This document shows positions 27,114 through 35,810 of a DNA stretch of 64,000 nt, piece by piece. The DNA comes from Haloferax mediterranei ATCC 33500. GTDB lineage: Archaea; Halobacteriota; Halobacteria; Halobacteriales; Haloferacaceae. The translations under genes were made by a program, and so were the position numbers. The first letter of the stretch is position 1, and each line of letters begins with the position of its first letter. Below the pieces are notes generated by a model, which was not told the origin of the DNA, did not search any database, and was given only the letters and a program-made list of their open reading frames with translations. The stretch lies in assembly GCF_000306765.2 (NCBI RefSeq), contig NC_017941.2, forward strand, positions 496,001 to 560,000, given 5' to 3'.

Positions 27114-28079
27114 ATGGAGTGCGACAAGTGCAGTCGCGACGCGGTCATGCACGCGGCCTATTCCGGGGCACATCTCTGCGAAGACCACTTCTGTGCCTCG
27201 GTCGAGAAACGCGTGCGACGCCGCATCCGCGAGGACAACATGCTTCCCCGAGACGCGACGCCAGACAATCCCCAGACGTGGGTCATCGGACTCTCCGGCG
27301 GGAAAGACAGCGTCGTTCTCACGCAGATTCTCGACGACACCTTCGGCCGCGACCCGCGAATCGAACTCGTCGCGTTGACCATCCACGAGGGAATCGAAGG
27401 CTACCGCGACAAGTCCGTCGACGCTTGCGTCGAACTCGCTGCGGACCTCGATATCCACCACGAACTGGTCACGTACGAAGACGAGTTCGGCGTCCAGATG
27501 GACGACGTGGTGGAGAAAGACCCCGAGAACATGGCCGCGTGTGCCTACTGTGGCGTCTTCCGGCGCGACCTCTTAGAGCGCTTTGCCGACGAACTCGGCG
27601 CGGACAAGCTCTTGACCGGGCATAACCTCGACGACGAGGCCCAGACGGCGCTCATGAACTTCTTCGAAGGTGACCTCAAACAGGTCGCAAAGCATTACGA
27701 CGCCAGTATCGGCGACTTCGAGAAGCGCCGCGACGCAGGCGAGTTCATCCCGCGAGCAAAGCCGCTCCGCGACGTTCCCGAAAAAGAAATCGCACTCTAC
27801 GCACACCTGAAGGACCTCCCCGCGCACATCACCGAGTGCCCGCACTCCTCGGAGGCGTACCGCGGCGAGATTCAGCAACTCCTGTTGAAACTCGAAGAGA
27901 ACCACCCCGGAACGCGGCACTCCATCATGGCGGGCTACGAGGAGTTGGCCGAGATGACCGCCCGAGAGTACCGCGGGGAAGGCCGAGTCGACCTCAACGA
28001 CTGCGAACGCTGCGGGTCGAAGACCGCCGGCGACGTGTGCCGGAAGTGCCGTCTCATCGAGTCGATAGAGGCCGTCTGA
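27114..28079 (+). CDS. ncsA: tRNA 2-thiolation protein NcsA (CTU1/TtuA family)
   Basis: 321 residues from the ATG at 27114. N-terminal zinc ribbon MECDKCSRDA...CEDHFC, PP-loop GLSGGKDSVVL, the catalytic CAYCGVFRRDLL and TGHNLDDEAQT, and a C-terminal zinc ribbon CERCGS...CRKC. It adenylates U34 and inserts sulfur in tRNA(Lys/Glu/Gln), using the ubiquitin-like SAMP2 as sulfur carrier in Haloferax, as I recall. Confidence 0.92.
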   Translation: MECDKCSRDAVMHAAYSGAHLCEDHFCASVEKRVRRRIREDNMLPRDATPDNPQTWVIGLSGGKDSVVLTQILDDTFGRDPRIELVALTIHEGIEGYRDKSVDACVELAADLDIHHELVTYEDEFGVQMDDVVEKDPENMAACAYCGVFRRDLLERFADELGADKLLTGHNLDDEAQTALMNFFEGDLKQVAKHYDASIGDFEKRRDAGEFIPRAKPLRDVPEKEIALYAHLKDLPAHITECPHSSEAYRGEIQQLLLKLEENHPGTRHSIMAGYEELAEMTAREYRGEGRVDLNDCERCGSKTAGDVCRKCRLIESIEAV

Positions 28080-28335
28080 CGACCGCCGACAGGCGGAACA
28101 GACCGGCTGTCTCGGAGTCATACGGAACGCAGCGATTTTCCGAATGACGAGACGCCTCTACCGTCTCGAACCGCTCGACTCGATGCGGTTCTCGTGCTTT
28201 TCCCTTCGTTTTCGCTCTGGTGACTGTAAGCAACGGTTAGGTATCTATCGGGGTCGTGTGGTCGCGCTACCCGTGCGGGTACCACGCATCGCCGCCGCGG
28301 GGTTATGATTCCCATCGCACATCCATAGAACGACA

Positions 28336-30459
28336 ATGCAACAGCGACGGAGACAGTTTCTCAGACTCGCCGGAGTCGGTCTCACGGCATCATTTGCTGG
28401 CTGTGCGGCCAGCGAAGGTGAGGGCGCGGAAACGACGACAGAAGAGACGGCAACGGCTACACCGACACCATCGACGGATGGCGACCAACCACCGGGCGCG
28501 GACGTACTCGGCGGTCCAAACAATTTGCAGTCGGAAGTGTCAGTTCGGGCGGCAACGCTCGACGCCGACCAAGGGGCGGGCCAGTTCGTCTTCACGCCCG
28601 CCGTCGTCTGGGTGGAGTCAGGGACCACCGTCTCGTGGAGCATCGAAGGGATGGCCCACTCGGTGACGGCCTACCACGAGGACAACGACAAGCCGCACCG
28701 CGTTCCCGAGGGTGCGGCGGCGTTCGACTCGGGGACGCTCGAAGCGGGAAAGACGTTCGAACACACCTTCGAGACGCCGGGCGTCCACAACTATTACTGC
28801 ACGCCACACGTGGGACTGGGGATGGTTGGTCTGGTCGTTGTCGATGCACCACAGGGTGGTCCGGGGACGACAGACCCCGCTTCGGACCTCTCGGGCGCGG
28901 CGGCCGAACACCTCTCGATGCAATTGAACGCGGCGGGTATCGACGGAGGTAGCGGCGAGGCGGCCGCGGGCTATTCGTGGACCGACGCGACGTGGGACTC
29001 GTACTGGTACTCGCTGTACAACATGAGCACCAACATCGCCATGAGCGGCAACGGGGTGTTGTTCCCGCACAACGAGGAGCAACAGCAGGCGTTCGACAAG
29101 CGAGTCCCGGCGATGCTGAAACACGCCGACGCGGACAAACCGCCGGTGAAAAAGCCGAATCTGAACATGGCTCCGTTCACGACGGGCGACCCACACTTCA
29201 CGCAGAAGCCCGTCTTACAGGGTGAAGACGGACGACCCGACGCCTCGACGCTCACGTGGGACCTCTCGAAGTCTTCGAAGGTCGTCAGCCCAGCGTCGGT
29301 GGCGTGGACCCATCTGAAGGGCGTCACGTGGGCGAAGAACTTCGAGACGCACTTCGAGACGCTCCCGCCGAAGATTGCGGCGAAGTTCCGCGCGCAGATG
29401 CTCACGACACTGGCACAAATCGGCGTCAAGGCGACGCTCATCGCGGGTGGGCCGAAAGGGAACGGCGCGTTGACCCAGGACGACGGGAGCTTCCCGCTCG
29501 TCTCGGGGTTTAGTCCGGGGACCGGCGAAGTCGTCGATGCTGAGTCGCGTCCGAACCAACACGCGGCAATGTTGTGGTATCTCTCGAACCTCAACAGTCT
29601 CGCACAGAACGGTTGGTTCGGGTACGTGAATCCCGAACCACTCATCCCCGCGAAGAAGATTCAGGCGCTCACCGACGGGATGGCGAAAGCGACGATGCAG
29701 GCGTTCGACTCCGAGACGATTCTTTCGGCGGGGACGACACGTGACATCGGCGTGATGCTCGGCGGCGTCGGCTGGTACGGGACGCAGGCAGGGTCAGACG
29801 AAATGCAGCAGTCTGCCGTCGAGTACGCAAACTCGCTTGTATCGGCCATCGAAGACAACCACGCCGGGAACGGCCGCATCGAGAACGGGGCCGAGAACGA
29901 CGCCGCCACACAGGGTGTCGTCGCACAGGGTCTCCTCTGGGCCGACCAGCTTTCGGGAGTTAACACTCGGGAACTCGCCACTCCGGTTGTCGGGTATCTT
30001 CTCGACGAACTGTGGGACGATGACGCCGGAACGTTCGCCAGTTCGCCGGACGCGACGACGTATCACATCACCTCCCGTGACGCGGGTGACACGACCGGCG
30101 GGCTAAACGCCGCTGACGTGCTCCTCGACGTGGACGTACAGGAAACGTACGCGCGCTACTTCAACCAGACGTTCAACCGGGGCCGCCTCCAGCGTGCGGA
30201 GCGACCGCAGTCACGCGATACGAATGCCGAACATACCCTTCCACTCCCACCGGCCGCCGGTGACGAGTTCGGGCAGGCAGCCGTCTATAACGACGCCGTC
30301 GAGTACGACACCGAGTCGGACGCGTGGTCTGTCGTCGATGACGGATTCACCACGGCCGACGCACTCTATCTATCGAATCAGGAGATCTGGATTAGCCATT
30401 GGGGTGGTGATTTCTACCACGGCCGCGGTGTGCCGGGGCGGTCGGAGACGCCGCCGTAG
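28336..30459 (+). CDS. Lipoprotein fusing a halocyanin-type copper domain to a large unknown domain
   Basis: 707 residues. Tat signal (QQRRRQFLRLAG), lipobox at Cys23, Thr-rich linker. Residues ~65-172 are a type I copper domain with ligands His108, Cys155, His158 and Met163 (YYCTPHVGLGMVG). The remaining ~530 residues have no motif I know; Trp-rich repeats of helices (WDSYWYSLYN, LWYLSNLNSL, WYGTQAG, WISHWGG) suggest an all-alpha barrel of the kind found in sugar-active enzymes. Outer-surface location is expected. Not clustered with known electron-transfer genes; 28080-28335 upstream holds no gene. Confidence 0.8.
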   Translation: MQQRRRQFLRLAGVGLTASFAGCAASEGEGAETTTEETATATPTPSTDGDQPPGADVLGGPNNLQSEVSVRAATLDADQGAGQFVFTPAVVWVESGTTVSWSIEGMAHSVTAYHEDNDKPHRVPEGAAAFDSGTLEAGKTFEHTFETPGVHNYYCTPHVGLGMVGLVVVDAPQGGPGTTDPASDLSGAAAEHLSMQLNAAGIDGGSGEAAAGYSWTDATWDSYWYSLYNMSTNIAMSGNGVLFPHNEEQQQAFDKRVPAMLKHADADKPPVKKPNLNMAPFTTGDPHFTQKPVLQGEDGRPDASTLTWDLSKSSKVVSPASVAWTHLKGVTWAKNFETHFETLPPKIAAKFRAQMLTTLAQIGVKATLIAGGPKGNGALTQDDGSFPLVSGFSPGTGEVVDAESRPNQHAAMLWYLSNLNSLAQNGWFGYVNPEPLIPAKKIQALTDGMAKATMQAFDSETILSAGTTRDIGVMLGGVGWYGTQAGSDEMQQSAVEYANSLVSAIEDNHAGNGRIENGAENDAATQGVVAQGLLWADQLSGVNTRELATPVVGYLLDELWDDDAGTFASSPDATTYHITSRDAGDTTGGLNAADVLLDVDVQETYARYFNQTFNRGRLQRAERPQSRDTNAEHTLPLPPAAGDEFGQAAVYNDAVEYDTESDAWSVVDDGFTTADALYLSNQEIWISHWGGDFYHGRGVPGRSETPP

Positions 30460-30535
30460 TCGCGTCTGCGCTGCTCCCACGTTGCGTCTCTAAGAAATAA
30501 GAGAAAATCGGTGCCGTAGTTTCGCCGAGGACCAG

Positions 30536-31747
30536 TTACCGGATAACGTCGAGACCGTTGTTCTTCTCGACTTCGTCGCGGCCACCGTCGGACCAGGTAC
30601 CGCTCTGCGGCGTCTCGACACGGTTCGAGCTATCGAATTCCGAGTCTTGGTATTGTTGCTGCTGTTGTGTCTCGTGGGACTGAGACTGGATACTCTGACG
30701 AGACTTGTCGGCCTGTTTCTGCGTCGTCGGGCCGAGAACCTGCGCCGACTGGACGCCAGTCATGATGGCCATGACGCGGACTTTCCCTTTGTACTCGTCC
30801 TGAATGCGAGCGCCCCAGATGACGTTCGCGGCGGCTTCCAGCCGTTCGGTGATGTTGCTCGCGATTCCCTCGGCCTCCTTCAAGGTGAGGTCGGGGCCGC
30901 CCGTAATGTGGACGAGACCACCGGATGCACCACGGTAGTCAACGTCGAGAAGTGGGTGGTTCATCGCGTCGTTGACCACTTCTTGGGTCTTGTTTTTGTC
31001 TTGTGTCTCTCCGACGAGCATCACCGCGACGCCGCCCTGATTCATAATCGTCGACATGTCAGCGTAGTCGAGGTTGATGAGCGACGGTTGGGTAATCGTC
31101 TCCGAGATGCCCTTGACGGTTTCGGCGATAATCTGGTCCATGACCGAGAACGCCTTGCCGATAGGCAGGTTCGGGACGTAGTCGAGGAGGCGGTTGTTGT
31201 CCAGGACGATGATGGAGTCGGCCTCGTTACGGAGGTTCTCGAGTCCTTCTTCGGCCTTGACCGTTCGGGCGCGCTCGACGTTGAACGGGGTCGAAACCAT
31301 ACCGACGACGATTGCGCCTTGCTCTTTGGCGATCTTGGCAACGACAGGTGCTGCACCAGTACCGGTGCCACCACCCATCCCTGCGGTGACGAACACGAGG
31401 TCGGCGTCGCCAAGGACGTCCTTGATAGTTCCCTGTGCCATCTCAGTGGCACGCTCACCCATCGAGGGGTCGCCACCGGCACCGAGACCCTGCGTCAGGG
31501 ACTTCCCAACGAGGATTTTGGTGTCCGCTTCGATCATCTTCAGGTGTTGCTTGTCGGTGTTGATGGCGACCGTATCGGCACCTTCGACACCGATGTTGTA
31601 CAGGCGGTTGATAGTGTTGTTCCCGGCACCACCACAGCCAACGATGACGATACGTGGGTCGCCGAACTGGTCGTCGCTGTCGTCGAGCGACTGCGTCTTA
31701 CGTTCGGCTTCGTCACGTTCCATCGCCTCGCGAACGATATCCTGCAT
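30536..31747 (-). CDS. ftsZ2: Cell division protein FtsZ2
   Basis: 403 residues. Tubulin signature GGGTGTG at residues 125-131, nucleotide-binding GCGGAGNN (38-45), and the T7 loop with [13 protein letters not shown]-terminal tail rich in Gln and Ser follows the core. One of two FtsZ proteins of haloarchaea; FtsZ2 is needed for constriction of the division ring. Only 2 bases separate it from the cdrS stop, so the pair is co-transcribed. Confidence 0.96.
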   Translation of the reverse strand: MQDIVREAMERDEAERKTQSLDDSDDQFGDPRIVIVGCGGAGNNTINRLYNIGVEGADTVAINTDKQHLKMIEADTKILVGKSLTQGLGAGGDPSMGERATEMAQGTIKDVLGDADLVFVTAGMGGGTGTGAAPVVAKIAKEQGAIVVGMVSTPFNVERARTVKAEEGLENLRNEADSIIVLDNNRLLDYVPNLPIGKAFSVMDQIIAETVKGISETITQPSLINLDYADMSTIMNQGGVAVMLVGETQDKNKTQEVVNDAMNHPLLDVDYRGASGGLVHITGGPDLTLKEAEGIASNITERLEAAANVIWGARIQDEYKGKVRVMAIMTGVQSAQVLGPTTQKQADKSRQSIQSQSHETQQQQQYQDSEFDSSNRVETPQSGTWSDGGRDEVEKNNGLDVIR

Positions 31748-31749
31748 TG

Positions 31750-31935
31750 TTACACCTTTGCCCAGCCGCGCTTGCTGGTAGATTCGTGTTGTCGCTTGTC
31801 GCTTGTCTGTTCATTGAGCATATCGCGAACGGCGGACCGAATGGCTTCTGACCGGTTCGGGAATTCTCCCGTTTCGACCATTCGCTCGACCTCCTCGATT
31901 TGCTGCTTCGGAATTCGTAGTGTCACACGCTCCAT
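31750..31935 (-). CDS. cdrS: Ribbon-helix-helix division regulator CdrS
   Basis: 61 residues. Beta strand [13 protein letters not shown] and helices [20 protein letters not shown] give a CopG-type ribbon-helix-helix DNA-binding dimer. Known in Halobacterium and Haloferax as a regulator of ftsZ2 and cell division, as I recall. Located directly upstream of ftsZ2, in the same operon. Confidence 0.92.
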   Translation of the reverse strand: MERVTLRIPKQQIEEVERMVETGEFPNRSEAIRSAVRDMLNEQTSDKRQHESTSKRGWAKV

Positions 31936-31951
31936 ATTTTACATTCCCCCG

Positions 31952-32109
31952 GTAAGACGGTGCGCCGCACGCGAGTGCGAGTGTCTTACGCCCCGAAACC
32001 AACGGACAGCACCGTGTTCCGGGCCACCGTTGGGTGGCTGTAAGACAACCGTCTTACGCGATAATCACCACAGAGGGATAGGATATAAATGTAACGGCAA
32101 TTGTAAGAC
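31952..32109. promoter_or_regulatory. Five GTAAGAC/GTCTTAC sites upstream of cdrS
   Basis: Copies of GTAAGAC (either strand) lie at 31952-31958, 31983-31989, 32040-32046, 32051-32057 and 32103-32109. The third and fourth form a palindrome GTAAGAC-aacc-GTCTTAC. It lies just downstream of a TATA-like box read on the minus strand, as expected of an operator near the start site of cdrS-ftsZ2. The probable binder is CdrL, CdrS or both (inference). Confidence 0.7.
32083..32090 (-). promoter_or_regulatory. Probable TATA box of cdrS-ftsZ2
   Basis: Minus strand ATTTATAT. With the usual 27-base spacing, transcription would begin near 32059, at the edge of the palindromic GTAAGAC pair, leaving a leader of about 120 bases before the cdrS ATG at 31935. 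Confidence 0.45.
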
Positions 32110-32147
32110 AGAGGCCGAATGTCACGTATAGCGGACTTTAATCGGTG

Positions 32148-32753
32148 TTATCCCTGTTCGAGAACATCGGCTGCAGGTGTCCGACGGCCGCAGTCGGGGC
32201 AAAATCCCCAGTCCGAGCGTAATTCGTCACCGCATTCACAGAACACTCGGTGGGAGGTCTTCTCGCCACAGTTCGGGCAGTAGACGTGGTCGTTGCCTAC
32301 TAGTTCACCACATTGACTACAGTTCGAGGATTGCTCGCTCGGGTCAGTAGCTTCAACGTTATCGGATGTCTTACGTTTTGTATTCGCTGCCGTTTCTTGG
32401 TCGAGTGACGTGTTTACGCCGGATTCGCCGTTTGCGCCGTCGACGTTGATGTTGACGTTTAGTTCGGACGGGTTCTGACGGTCTGGTGCGCGGGCGGAGA
32501 TGGCATCGTCAACGAGCGTCGGGAGTCGCTCGTTCAATCGAGCGTCGACAAGCTCCTCGACGCAAGTGGAGAGTGCGCCATCGAGTCCGCTATCACTGTC
32601 TTTGTCCGTCGGTTCGTCAGACGCTGCGTCGTCACGTTCCAACTCGTCGAGATACTGACGGAGTGCCTCGCGCATCACCTCGCTTTTGGACGTATCGAGG
32701 TGGTCCAGTCGCTCGACGAGGGCATCGTCGGCGCGGAACGTGATTTTACTCAT
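32148..32753 (-). CDS. cdrL: Ribbon-helix-helix and zinc-ribbon regulator CdrL
   Basis: 201 residues. N-terminal RHH (SKITFRADDALVERLD; SKSEVMREALRQYLDEL), a long acidic disordered linker, and a C-terminal pair of zinc ribbons (CSQCGE...CPNCGE and CECGDE...CPDCGR). I recall it as the long partner (CdrL) of CdrS, acting on the cdrS-ftsZ2 promoter. The intergenic sites named above lie just downstream of it, between it and cdrS. Confidence 0.88.
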   Translation of the reverse strand: MSKITFRADDALVERLDHLDTSKSEVMREALRQYLDELERDDAASDEPTDKDSDSGLDGALSTCVEELVDARLNERLPTLVDDAISARAPDRQNPSELNVNINVDGANGESGVNTSLDQETAANTKRKTSDNVEATDPSEQSSNCSQCGELVGNDHVYCPNCGEKTSHRVFCECGDELRSDWGFCPDCGRRTPAADVLEQG

Positions 32754-32866
32754 CTATGCGGGAATGATTTTGCCAGTATATTAATGTTCGCACGTGTCTG
32801 ACACGGAGCAGACAGGGCGCGGAGAATGATAATGGTTAAAACCGTCGACCGGATAGAAATCAGTGA

Positions 32867-32940
32867 CCGCTCTTAGCTCAGCCTGGCAGAGCAGCCGACT
32901 GTAGATCGGCTTGTCCCCCGTTCAAATCGGGGAGAGCGGA
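32867..32940 (+). tRNA. tRNA-Tyr (GTA anticodon)
   Basis: 74 bases, acceptor CCGCTCT/AGAGCGG with discriminator A, D arm GCTC...GAGC, anticodon arm GCCGA-CTGTAGA-TCGGC, T arm CCCCC-GTTCAAAT-CGGGG. The C1-G72 pair is the archaeal tRNA-Tyr identity element. No intron; CCA not encoded. Confidence 0.92.
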
Positions 32941-33228
32941 TTTGTTTTTCAAGCCCGGTCGAGCCGTTTGAGCAGCGAGCAACGCGAAGCGTTGCGGTGG
33001 GTTCCCGCGAGTATCACGAGCGGAAGTTCGTGAGTCGAGAGACATCGTGGTCGTTGTCGGGAACGTCACCCGATTGCGCGAGCGACGTAAGCAAACTTCA
33101 TCCGAGGCGTTCCCAGATGATTCGCTGAAGGTGATTCAGTCGGCTGTCAAAACCGTCTCGAAGAGTGTCTTCGAGGATACCATACCGTCTCGACGTCGGG
33201 GTTGTCGTCTGGTCTGCTGGCCGATAGA
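32941..33228. other. Region without recognisable gene
   Basis: Between tRNA-Tyr and the convergent isomerase gene no frame shows conserved composition, and no repeat or tRNA-like fold was seen. Confidence 0.5.
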
Positions 33229-33999
33229 TTACTGGGGAGAGACACACCGCTCGATATCGCGTAGCGACTTCATCTCTAGGACGTGGTACTCGGCGCCGAG
33301 GCCGTCAGCGACCTCTCGATACGCCGGCAGTGGGTCGTGACTGTCGTCGGTGCCATCGTTGTCGTGGAGGTGTGCGACGACGACGTCGTCACCGAGCACC
33401 TCAAGAAACGCGCTGACATCGACTCCGGTCGCCTTTGCGTGCCCAACGTCCAGCGTGACCGACGGCCGCGGTGCCGCTTCCGCGATATCCTCGATGAGGG
33501 ACGCAAATCGGTCGGGGTACGCGGTCAATCGGTGTTTTTCCGGTTTTTCCCGCTGGTTCTCCACGCAGAGCGGAACGCCGACATCGGCAGCGACCTGGGT
33601 GCACTCGCGGAGCGACCGAACCGCAGCATCCCGACTGACCTCACGGACGCGCTCCGGATAGTAGGGGCGGAGCGTCCCGCCGTGAACGACAACCGCGCCT
33701 GCGTCGGCCGCCGCTGCTGCGGAGAGCGATTTTTTGACGGCCGTTACCGCAGCTTTTCGCAGCGTCTCGTTCGGATTCGCGAGATTGCACTCTCGATGTG
33801 GTGCGTGGTAAGAGACCGTGACGTCGTGGTCCGCTGCGACCTTCCGAACACGTGCGGGCGACGGCGGGTCTGGGTGGGTGTCGAGATAGCCCTGTCGTAG
33901 CTCCACGTGTGACAGCCCCCGTTCCGTGAGGAATTCGACGAACGTTTCGAACGACTGTTCGAACCGGAGGTCCATCGAGGCGCCAAACCGCTTAGTCAT
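33229..33999 (-). CDS. Xylose-isomerase-like TIM-barrel protein (sugar phosphate isomerase/epimerase family)
   Basis: 256 residues. TIM-barrel of the AP-endonuclease-2 family with metal or active residues in VVVHGG, LCVENQRE, VTLDVGHAKATG and VAHLHDNDG. Substrate unknown. Its start overlaps the comB-like gene stop by 4 bases (ATGA), so the two act as one unit. Possible roles: isomerase, epimerase or hydroxy-acid enzyme. Confidence 0.8.
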   Translation of the reverse strand: MTKRFGASMDLRFEQSFETFVEFLTERGLSHVELRQGYLDTHPDPPSPARVRKVAADHDVTVSYHAPHRECNLANPNETLRKAAVTAVKKSLSAAAAADAGAVVVHGGTLRPYYPERVREVSRDAAVRSLRECTQVAADVGVPLCVENQREKPEKHRLTAYPDRFASLIEDIAEAAPRPSVTLDVGHAKATGVDVSAFLEVLGDDVVVAHLHDNDGTDDSHDPLPAYREVADGLGAEYHVLEMKSLRDIERCVSPQ

Positions 34000-34721
34000 C
34001 GGTCTTGAGCTCGCACGAGCTTGTCCCCCTCAAGCCACGGCACGACATCACGGGAGTTAATCGCCGTGGCGTATTCGTGCAGATCCGCTTGGCGAATCTC
34101 GTGTTTCTCCTCGTATCTTGGTCCCTTCGCGGCTTGAAGAAGTACGTCGAAATGTGCGCGTTCCGCGTGGCTGAGCGGCTGGTCTCTGAGGTGTCGGTCG
34201 ATGAGAACCGCCCCCAGCATGTCGTCAGTTGTCATCTCCCCACCCGAGCCCGCTGCGACGATGAACGTGGGCCTGTCGCGGTCTTGGAGGTATTCGGCGA
34301 TGGCCTCCGCGTTCGTGTAGCCACCGACGAACACCTCGACATCGTCGCCACCACGGTTCTTGAGCGTCGTCACCGCTCGTCCCCCGTTCTTCGACGTCAT
34401 CGCAGTCGGTTGGCTGGCGACGTCGAGCCGCTGTACGTAGCTCGGTGAGTTGAAGAAATCGTACCCCGGGTCCGGGTCGTACTCTTCGGTCTTGCTGCCA
34501 CCGATGAGCGTATCCGGAACTCTCTCCTGAAACTCGAACTCGTCGCCGCGTTCGTCCGTGATATGTACGTAGGCGGCACCGTTTCCGAGGAGCTCTGACA
34601 CCGTTGTCGAGAAGTGCGTCACGTCGACGACGACGTAGTCACCGGCTGGGGGGTGTTCGCTGATTTCGCTGCGACTCCGCAGAATGCGGTCACTGACTGA
34701 TTGCTCGCTGGTAGCGTGCAT
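33996..34721 (-). CDS. ComB-family 2-phosphosulfolactate phosphatase-like protein
   Basis: 241 residues. ComB features: VVVDVTHFSTTVSELLGNGAA near the N-terminus, YDFFNSPSYV, TSKNGGRAVTTLKN (aligned to the TTTNGT loop) and FIVAAGSGGEMTTDDMLGAVL. In methanogens ComB makes sulfolactate for coenzyme M; haloarchaea do not make coenzyme M, so the substrate here is open. Divergent from an ECF transporter. Confidence 0.75.
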   Translation of the reverse strand: MHATSEQSVSDRILRSRSEISEHPPAGDYVVVDVTHFSTTVSELLGNGAAYVHITDERGDEFEFQERVPDTLIGGSKTEEYDPDPGYDFFNSPSYVQRLDVASQPTAMTSKNGGRAVTTLKNRGGDDVEVFVGGYTNAEAIAEYLQDRDRPTFIVAAGSGGEMTTDDMLGAVLIDRHLRDQPLSHAERAHFDVLLQAAKGPRYEEKHEIRQADLHEYATAINSRDVVPWLEGDKLVRAQDR

Positions 34722-34889
34722 AGAACTGTGCCACCGTTTGCTAAAGTAATCTGTTACTATTGGTCTAATATAGTATTCAATATTTTTATAATATCTCTGT
34801 GCCGCTCAGGAACAGTGTAGTCCGCTCTGTTATCCAATTATAAGTCGCTATTATAGTTGTCTGGAAACTCGCGGCTGCCGACATAGCCC
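34722..34889. promoter_or_regulatory. Divergent AT-rich promoter region (comB-like / ECF)
   Basis: 168 bases, rich in A and T against a high-GC background, with 'ttataa' near 34841 and several TATA-like stretches. Serves both the comB-like gene and the S component. No riboswitch was recognised. Confidence 0.45.
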
Positions 34890-35798
34890 ATGAGCATTAT
34901 GAACGCACTAAGACCAAACGTGACTGCATCGTCGAACAAGCGGATGATGGTGTTCATCCTCGTTCTCACTCTCTCTGGACTCGAGAACACCATCGCGGAG
35001 CTCATCCCAGAACCGACTCTCGGACCCATCGAACTCGGAATTTCGAGTTTCATCTTCCTACCTCTCGCGTTAGTCTTCCTGTTTCCCTACATCGAAGCTG
35101 CGATAGCCGTCCCGCTCGGTGAAATAGTCTTCACCGAATTCCTCCTCGGCGAGTTCGGTGGCCTCGGCGAATTCAGCGAGGTCGTACTCGTCACCACCTT
35201 CGTGTACGTCGCCGCACAGATGGTGCACGACTTGACGAATCCCCGACAAGTGTTCTTGGCCGCCGCCTTCGCGAAGATCGGGTCCCAGATTCCAGCGACA
35301 CTCCTCGACATGGGAGTCATCTGGGTGGGGGCAGAAGAGTTCGAAGCCGTTGCTGGACTCCCACAGAGCGTCTTTGTCATCGAAGTCCTCGACATGATCC
35401 CCGAGGCCATCATTACCGGTCTCGTGTTCGGAGCCATTCCGACGATGTATCTCGTGCCCTCGTTATACGGGAAAGTCGAGCCGCTGCTCGGTATCAATCC
35501 GCGACCCCAGTCCGACGCGAGCATGCTCTCCGAAATCGGAATTATGCACGTTGCGGCCCTCATCGGTGCGTCAATACTGGCGTTCTTCTTCGCCACCGCG
35601 GGCTTCTTCCTCGGTCTCCCCATGATGGAGACGGAGTCGCTCTTGAACATCGGCGCACTCGTGGGATTGACCGTCGAGGACGGCGGTGCCGGTATCTTCA
35701 TCTCGCTGATTCTCGCGTTCATTCTCTTTCTCCTGGTCGTCGCGTGGGGACGCAATAGCACCGCACCGACGAGACAGCAGTCGCAGACACGAAAGTAG
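34890..35798 (+). CDS. Probable ECF transporter substrate-binding (S) component
   Basis: 302 residues with 7-8 hydrophobic helices, e.g. SSFIFLPLALVFLFP and IGASILAFFFATAGFF. No ABC or signal motif. Its membrane topology and position 12 bases before an EcfA-type double ATPase and an EcfT protein identify it as the S component of an energy-coupling factor importer. Substrate unknown; family not assigned. Confidence 0.7.
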   Translation: MSIMNALRPNVTASSNKRMMVFILVLTLSGLENTIAELIPEPTLGPIELGISSFIFLPLALVFLFPYIEAAIAVPLGEIVFTEFLLGEFGGLGEFSEVVLVTTFVYVAAQMVHDLTNPRQVFLAAAFAKIGSQIPATLLDMGVIWVGAEEFEAVAGLPQSVFVIEVLDMIPEAIITGLVFGAIPTMYLVPSLYGKVEPLLGINPRPQSDASMLSEIGIMHVAALIGASILAFFFATAGFFLGLPMMETESLLNIGALVGLTVEDGGAGIFISLILAFILFLLVVAWGRNSTAPTRQQSQTRK

Positions 35799-35810
35799 CC
35801 GAGGATACAC

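Noticed and set aside
28139..28165. GAGACG-N7-CGTCTC inverted repeat after ncsA
   Set aside because: Only six base pairs and no T run; too common in this composition to call a terminator or operator.
30647..32131. 494-residue frame antisense to ftsZ2-cdrS
   Set aside because: Antisense shadow; FtsZ2 and CdrS are unambiguous on the other strand.
33047..33340. 97-residue + strand frame after tRNA-Tyr
   Set aside because: Overlaps the start of the convergent isomerase gene end and has no protein-like pattern.
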